Source: Bifidobacteriaceae bacterium (GTDB lineage Bacteria > Actinomycetota > Actinomycetes > Actinomycetales > WQXJ01). Taken from it: DNA of 64,000 bases. Where the stretch lies: positions 1-64,000 of the forward strand of contig JAISSX010000037.1 of the NCBI GenBank assembly GCA_031272885.1, given 5' to 3'. Position 1 is the stretch's first letter, and every line of letters starts with the position of its first letter. The notes below the pieces were generated by a model. That model was given only the letters and a program-made list of their open reading frames with translations, made no database searches and had not been told where the DNA came from. The position numbers and the translations under genes were made by a program. Of the stretch, positions 58,578 to 64,000 are shown one piece after another.

Positions 58578-59462
58578 TCAGGCCTTGACCGCACCGGCGG
58601 CCAGGTCAACCCGCCAGTACCGCTGCAGCGACAGGAACAGGGCGATCAACGGAATGATCGACAGTAACGCTCCAGTGATGACCAGCGCGTACATAGCCGG
58701 GTACTGGGAACCCTGGTTGACCAGACTCGATAGACCAACCGTGAGCGGATACAACTGGTCGTTGCCCAGCATGATGAACGGCAACATGTAGTTGTTCCAG
58801 ATCGCCACGAACTGGAACAAGAAGATGGTGATGAGACCCGGCAGCATCATGGGCATGGCGATCGACCGGAAGATGCGCCAGGTGTGGGCACCGTCGGTCC
58901 GGCCGGCTTCGATCACGTCGGTGGGCACGGCCGCCCCGGCGTAGACCCTGGCCAGGTAAACCGAATAGGGCGAGATGATGCTGGGCAGCAACACCGACCA
59001 GTAGGTGTTGGTCAGGCCCACCTTGGCCAGCAACAGGTACTGCGGAATGGCCAGCACCACGCCGGGCACCAGCACCCCCACCAGGAGGATGTTGAAGGCC
59101 AGTTTCTTGCCTCGGAAATTGAACTTGGCCAGGGCGTAGCCGGCCATCGCCGAGATCAGAGTCGACAGGCCGCCGCCAACCGCGGCGTAGAGGGCGGAGT
59201 TACCCATCCAGCGCCAGAAGAGACCGTCACGCATGTCGGTCAGGTTGGCGATGTTGGTGAACAAGTTGCCGGAAGGCGAGAAAGTGAAGGTGCCGAACAG
59301 CTCGGCCGTGCTCTTGGTGGCTGCCATCAGAACCCAGGCCACCGGCATCAGGCAGTAGAACGCACCCAGCAGCAGGATGATGGTGGAGGGCCAACCGATA
59401 CGGTCGCGGCGCCCATTCCGTTGTCCGTCCCGGCGCCCGTGCGCTTGACTACTGGTCTTCAT
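58578..59462 (-). CDS. Carbohydrate ABC transporter permease (MalG-like)
   Basis: EAA loop VPTDVIEAGRTDGAHTWRIFRSIAMPMMLPG. Confidence 0.88.
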   Translation of the reverse strand: MKTSSQAHGRRDGQRNGRRDRIGWPSTIILLLGAFYCLMPVAWVLMAATKSTAELFGTFTFSPSGNLFTNIANLTDMRDGLFWRWMGNSALYAAVGGGLSTLISAMAGYALAKFNFRGKKLAFNILLVGVLVPGVVLAIPQYLLLAKVGLTNTYWSVLLPSIISPYSVYLARVYAGAAVPTDVIEAGRTDGAHTWRIFRSIAMPMMLPGLITIFLFQFVAIWNNYMLPFIMLGNDQLYPLTVGLSSLVNQGSQYPAMYALVITGALLSIIPLIALFLSLQRYWRVDLAAGAVKA

Positions 59463-60435
59463 TGAAGGCCCTCCCTTGGACTAGGCGCAGGAAGCCGAAC
59501 GAAACCAAGAAGGTAACAAAGGCGACCACGATTGAGGAGGCCGCCGCCGAGAAGATGTCGTCCCGCACAAAGGCGTCGCGGTAGATCTTCATCAACGGTG
59601 TCCAGGTGGATGGGACGGTGTTAGTCAACGGTTTCAGCGTCATCGGTTCGGCGAAGACCTGTAGCGTGGAGATCAGGGAGAACAACAGGGTCATGATGAT
59701 GGCTGGGGCCACGATGGGCACCTTGACCCGCACCGCGATCTGGAATTCGGTGCAGCCGTCAAGCACTGCCGCTTCATACAGTTCGCTCGGTATGGCCTTC
59801 AGCGAGGTGTAGATGACAACCATGTTGAAACCCACCCCACCCCACAAGGCAATGTTGGCCACCGCGAAGGTGATCAGGTTGGGCGACACCATGTTGGGCA
59901 ACGAGACACCGGCTCGGCCCGCCAACCAGTGGAACGGCGAAACGGCCGGCAGGTAGAGGAAGCCCCACATGAGGGAGGAGATCACGGCCGGCACGGCATA
60001 AGGCAGGAAAATCGACACCCGGGAGAACTGCTTCAGCCGGGCCCTGCGTGAATCCAGCAGCAACGCGAAGATGGTGGCCAGCAGGATCATGGTTGGTACC
60101 AGCACCAAACCGTAGATCAGGACACGTCCCACCGAGGCCAGGAATTCCGGATCCGACAATGCCTTGGCGTAGTTCTCAAGCCCGTTCCATACCTCCTTGC
60201 GGGCACCCTTGCCCAGACCCAGGCCTTGTGTCTTGTAGGTGCGGAACGACAAGAACAGCGCGTAGCCGATGGGCGCAACCATGAATAGGACGAACAGCAC
60301 CGCAACCGGGGTCAAGAAGCCCCAAGCGGGCAAGTCGCGCCACAGTTGACGCTTGCGCTTGCGGGGTCGGCGGGTGGTGCCCGCAGGCGTCGCTGTGGGA
60401 GGCGACGCCGATGGCGTGGCTTGGGCGGCGGTCAT
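59449..60435 (-). CDS. Carbohydrate ABC transporter permease (MalF-like)
   Basis: EAA loop IPSELYEAAVLDGCTEFQIAVRVKVPIVAPA; start at MTAAQATPS chosen. Confidence 0.87.
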   Translation of the reverse strand: MTAAQATPSASPPTATPAGTTRRPRKRKRQLWRDLPAWGFLTPVAVLFVLFMVAPIGYALFLSFRTYKTQGLGLGKGARKEVWNGLENYAKALSDPEFLASVGRVLIYGLVLVPTMILLATIFALLLDSRRARLKQFSRVSIFLPYAVPAVISSLMWGFLYLPAVSPFHWLAGRAGVSLPNMVSPNLITFAVANIALWGGVGFNMVVIYTSLKAIPSELYEAAVLDGCTEFQIAVRVKVPIVAPAIIMTLLFSLISTLQVFAEPMTLKPLTNTVPSTWTPLMKIYRDAFVRDDIFSAAASSIVVAFVTFLVSFGFLRLVQGRAFNEDQ

Positions 60436-60602
60436 CTGGGTCTCGCTTCGGGTTGGCCTCTTGGGCTGGTGCACGATGTCGCGTGGTGGCTGTGTGGAAG
60501 AACGCCAGCCTGTGGCGTGTAGTCAAACAGGCGGGACTAGCCGGGCCGACCGGTGGCGCTGCGCGTTCGTGCCACCGGCCGACACCGGGTTCTGGTCTGG
60601 CG

Positions 60603-62051
60603 TTACTCAGCGACGGCGAAGCCCGAACTGATCAGATCTTCCAGAGTCAGGCTTTGCATAGTGTCCACAGCCGCCACGAAGGCGTCCTGGCTCTTCTGCT
60701 CGCAGGCCTTGCCGAATTCGTCGTTGTAGGCCGAGTAGGCCACATTGACGTTGGGCCCGTAGGTGAACGGGTTGACGGTGCCGGCAATCTGATTGAGCAG
60801 ATCAACATAGTCGGTCTGCGCCGCCATGAAGGCCGGGGGTTCGGTCATCACCTTGGTACGCAGATCATCGGCCGCCGGGTATTGGCCAAGCTCGGCCATG
60901 GCCTTGACGCCCTCCTCGGAGGCATTCAGCCAGGAAATGAACTGGGCGGCCTCGGCCGGGTGTTCCGACTGGGCGGTAATGGCGGTGCCAGAACCGCCCC
61001 ACGTGCCGGTGGCCGGGTTGGCGGCGTCCCACTGCGGCAGCGGTGCGGCCTTCCACAGACCCTGCGTGTCAGGCGCGTTCGAGATCAAGACCGACGGTGC
61101 CCAAGAGGCGGACAACCAGCCGACCTGGGTGCCGTCGGCCAGGGCGGCGACCCATTCCGGGGTGTACATGGGAGTGTTCAGAATGGCACCCTCTTCGACT
61201 AGGCCGCCCCAGTATTCGGCCACCTTCTTGGTGGCGTCAGAGTTGACATCAACCGTCCAAGAATCATCCTTGATGCCCCACCAAGAGGCGCCGGCCTGTT
61301 GGGTCATGCCGGTGAACCAACCGGCATCGTTCGAGCTGAACGTGCCCAGGTAGGCGTTGGGATCCTTCTCTCGCACTTGCCGTGCGACCTCGGCGTATTC
61401 GTCCCAGGTGGTTGGAACCGTCAGGCCCCACTCTTCGAATTTGTCGGCCCGGTAGAAGAAGGCCAGCGGGCCGAAGTCACCGGGCACAGCATAGACGGCG
61501 TCAGTGCCCAGGGTGACTGAGTTCCACACCGCGTCGGTGAACTGGCCCTTGACCGACGGATCGAGGTACTCCGTCATGTCGATCAGGGCGTCCCCCACCA
61601 CCAGCGTTGGGATCATCTGATACTCGGAGTGCATGATGTCCGGCGCGCCCGAACCGGCCTTGATGGCCGTCAGCAGTTTGGCAATGGCCGGGTCGCCGCC
61701 GTCCATCGTCACGAGTGTCACGGTGATGCCGTTGTTCTTGGCGTTCCACTGGTCAACGATGTTCTCGATGCCAGGGGCCCAATCCCAGTAGATCAGTTCG
61801 ACCGGGGTCTCGCTGCCGGGAGGGTTGTTGAGGTCGTAGCCGCTGGTGGCGCCATCGCCCTGCGATGTGTCGCCATCGGCCGCAGTGTCGCCACCGGCCG
61901 CAGTGTCGCCACCGGCCGCGCTATCTGTGGCTGTGTCGCCGCTAGTGGAGCCGCCGGTGGCACTGTCGCCATCGGAGCTGGAGCAGGCGCCGAGTGTGAG
62001 GGCCAGGGCGGCGGTCACTGCCGCCAGGCGAGCCCATGTCCGATTGTTCAC
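60603..62051 (-). CDS. Carbohydrate ABC transporter substrate-binding lipoprotein
   Basis: Lipobox ALTLGAC; GGDTAAGGDTAADGDT linker; SBP-like body. Confidence 0.88.
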   Translation of the reverse strand: MNNRTWARLAAVTAALALTLGACSSSDGDSATGGSTSGDTATDSAAGGDTAAGGDTAADGDTSQGDGATSGYDLNNPPGSETPVELIYWDWAPGIENIVDQWNAKNNGITVTLVTMDGGDPAIAKLLTAIKAGSGAPDIMHSEYQMIPTLVVGDALIDMTEYLDPSVKGQFTDAVWNSVTLGTDAVYAVPGDFGPLAFFYRADKFEEWGLTVPTTWDEYAEVARQVREKDPNAYLGTFSSNDAGWFTGMTQQAGASWWGIKDDSWTVDVNSDATKKVAEYWGGLVEEGAILNTPMYTPEWVAALADGTQVGWLSASWAPSVLISNAPDTQGLWKAAPLPQWDAANPATGTWGGSGTAITAQSEHPAEAAQFISWLNASEEGVKAMAELGQYPAADDLRTKVMTEPPAFMAAQTDYVDLLNQIAGTVNPFTYGPNVNVAYSAYNDEFGKACEQKSQDAFVAAVDTMQSLTLEDLISSGFAVAE

Positions 62052-62126
62052 TGTTCTCTCCTTCAGTCGTCATCGACTAGTGGGGTCATGTGCGCGCCAT
62101 CCTTGGCCGCGCCTGGTACCCGATCC

Positions 62127-62140
62127 TGTAATCGGTTTCA
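62127..62140. promoter_or_regulatory. Putative LacI-family operator TGTAATCGGTTTCA
   Basis: Fits TGNAANCGNTTNCA, lies between SBP start and GH35 start, near a LacI gene. Confidence 0.6.
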
Positions 62141-62292
62141 GTTTGTCCCAGATCGCCTGGTCCTGTCAAGAGTGCAGGTCAACCGTATATGACTGGCCTA
62201 AGGAGTAGCAGGAATGCTCGGTCTTGGTCGAGGCATTTCTGTTCAATGCTAAGATCGCTCTCAGTCTGTACCGGTCATCAAAGGAGATCGTG

Positions 62293-64000
62293 GTGCCAAC
62301 CCTGACCATCAAGGCCGCCCCACCGCCTGGGCCCATCCACCGTCCGGCTATGTCGAACACGATCGACCGACACCACCACATCGCGTTGACCTCGGCCTAT
62401 GTGGAACTAGATGGCGTCCCCACCATCCCCGTCGCAGGCGAGATCCACTACTCGCGATTGCCACGCCACCGCTGGGCCGAACGTCTGGCCTACCTGAGGT
62501 CGGGCGGCATCACCGTGGCCGCCTCATACATCTTTTGGAACCACCACGAACCGATAGAGGGTCAAGCCTCGTTCGAAGGCAACCTCGACTTGGCCGCCTT
62601 CGTGCGTGAGGCGCAACGCGCCGGGCTTCTGGTGGCTCTGCGCCCGGGCCCTTGGGTCCACGCCGAATCTCGCCACGGTGGCCTGCCCAATTGGGTGGCT
62701 GAAGCCGGGCATCCCGTGCGGCAGGACGACCCCACCTACCTGGCCAAGGTGGCCACATGGTTCGGCCGCCTGGGCGATCACCTCAATGGCCTGCTGGGAC
62801 CCGATTCCCCCGTGGTGGTCCTCCAAGTGGAAAACGAACTGTATGACAACCCTGCACACCTTCTTACCCTCAAACGCCTGATGCGCGAAGCCGGCCTGGT
62901 GGCACCCATCTGGACCGCCACCGCCTGGGGCTCGGCCAACCTGCCGGTGGGCGAGGTCATGCCCCAGTTCGGCGGCTACGGCGACGGCTTCTGGGTGCCG
63001 TCCCACGAAGGCTGGCATCACACCTTCCGCGCCCACTACCACTTCTCCACCCAGTGGGATGACCCCGGTATCGGCTCCGACGTGCGCGAATCACCGGTTC
63101 TTGGTGCTTCACCCAGTGGCCCCCTGAACCAGCCATCGCCGGATTTCCCCATTGCCACCTGTGAGTTGGGCGGCGGCATGGCCACGGCCTATCACCGCCG
63201 GCCTGCCCCCGCTCCACTAGATGTGGCAACCATTGCCCTGACCAAGATCGGTCAAGGCTCCGCCTGGCAGGGCTATTACCTGTACGCGGGCGGCACCAAC
63301 CCGCACCGGGAGCTACCGGTCCACGAATCCCATGAGACTGGCTACCCCAACGACATGCAACACCTGGGCTACGACTTCCACGCCCCCATCGGCGAGGCCG
63401 GCCAACTGCGCTACAGCCATGCCCTTCTGCGGCAACAACATGCCTTCCTGGCTAGTTTCGGCAGTGAACTGGTTCACTCGTCGCCGGCCCTGCCGGCCGG
63501 CGCCTTCAGTTCCGTTTATGACAAGACGAACCTCCGATGGGCCGTGCGCGCGGACGGTGGCAGCGGCTTCCTGTTTATCGCCTGGCACCAACCACACGAT
63601 CCGCTGGAGCCCTACTCACAAGCCCAGTTCCAGGTGGACTTAGGGTCAGCCGGTTCTGTCACACTGCCGGACAGCCCAATCGACATTCCTGTCGGCACGT
63701 TGGCCTGGTGGCCGTTCAACCTGGACCTGGGCGCAGCCAAGCTGAAGTGGGCCACTGCTTCCCCAGTGGCTCGCCTGTCGCTGCCCGATGGCGCTCCCGC
63801 CGTGGTGCTGCTGGCCTCGCCCGGCATTCCGGTCCGGTTCGCGCTGCCCGCCGGGACAAAGGCCACCGGTCGGGTCGGCTCCAGTCTGGCCCGGATCGAC
63901 CAGACTACGGACGGCGACGTGTGGCAATGGGCAGGCGACGACATCGAGCTTGTTGTGGTGGACGGCGCCAGTCTCCTGTTGGTGCCCGCCAGCCAGGCCC
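62293..64000 (+). CDS. GH35 beta-galactosidase (3' end outside window)
   Basis: Not in ORF track (no stop in window). GEIHYSRLPRHRWAERLAYLRSGGITVAASYIFWNHHEPIEGQASFEGNLDLAAFVREAQRAGLLVALRPGPWVHAE...GGLPNW; SD AAGGAG; frame checked to 64000. Confidence 0.9.
   Translation, partial: MPTLTIKAAPPPGPIHRPAMSNTIDRHHHIALTSAYVELDGVPTIPVAGEIHYSRLPRHRWAERLAYLRSGGITVAASYIFWNHHEPIEGQASFEGNLDLAAFVREAQRAGLLVALRPGPWVHAESRHGGLPNWVAEAGHPVRQDDPTYLAKVATWFGRLGDHLNGLLGPDSPVVVLQVENELYDNPAHLLTLKRLMREAGLVAPIWTATAWGSANLPVGEVMPQFGGYGDGFWVPSHEGWHHTFRAHYHFSTQWDDPGIGSDVRESPVLGASPSGPLNQPSPDFPIATCELGGGMATAYHRRPAPAPLDVATIALTKIGQGSAWQGYYLYAGGTNPHRELPVHESHETGYPNDMQHLGYDFHAPIGEAGQLRYSHALLRQQHAFLASFGSELVHSSPALPAGAFSSVYDKTNLRWAVRADGGSGFLFIAWHQPHDPLEPYSQAQFQVDLGSAGSVTLPDSPIDIPVGTLAWWPFNLDLGAAKLKWATASPVARLSLPDGAPAVVLLASPGIPVRFALPAGTKATGRVGSSLARIDQTTDGDVWQWAGDDIELVVVDGASLLLVPASQA

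Overview
High-GC actinobacterial-type chromosomal window, almost fully coding, with several carbohydrate-utilisation loci. (1) 1-19.8 kb: a GH43 multidomain enzyme running off the left edge (absent from the ORF track because no stop is in the window), a 2343-aa secreted six-hairpin-type glycosidase, a GH127 beta-L-arabinofuranosidase, an ABC sugar importer and a LacI regulator, consistent with arabinan/arabinogalactan use. (2) 19.8-34.2 kb: HAD hydrolase, SUFU-domain protein, SWIM/SNF2 helicase, LppM-like lipoprotein, serC-serA, and the circularly permuted ATP-grasp / alpha-E / transglutaminase trio. (3) 34.4-54.7 kb: an unusual region where a corrinoid methyltransfer module (corrinoid protein, MtaB-like and UroD-family methyltransferases, and a ferredoxin-ASKHA(RACE)-DUF2284 fusion activator) is interleaved with a probable non-phosphorylative sugar-acid pathway (enolase-superfamily dehydratase, amidohydrolase/lactonase, RraA-like, aldo/keto reductase, DHDPS-family aldolase), an ABC importer, a GntR regulator and an unassigned 658-aa protein. 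I propose it as a candidate O-demethylation pathway for methylated sugars. (4) 54.8-64 kb: PIG-L hydrolase, AAA/DUF4143 ATPase with a 23-bp direct-repeat array abutting its start codon, a minimal FAD-domain-like ORF, and a LacI/ABC/GH35 locus running off the right edge. Several short intergenic repeat families occur (MITE-like inverted-repeat elements, 23-bp arrays, a 16-bp repeat pair). No rRNA, tRNA or CRISPR was found. All family names come from reading the sequence; no searches were run.
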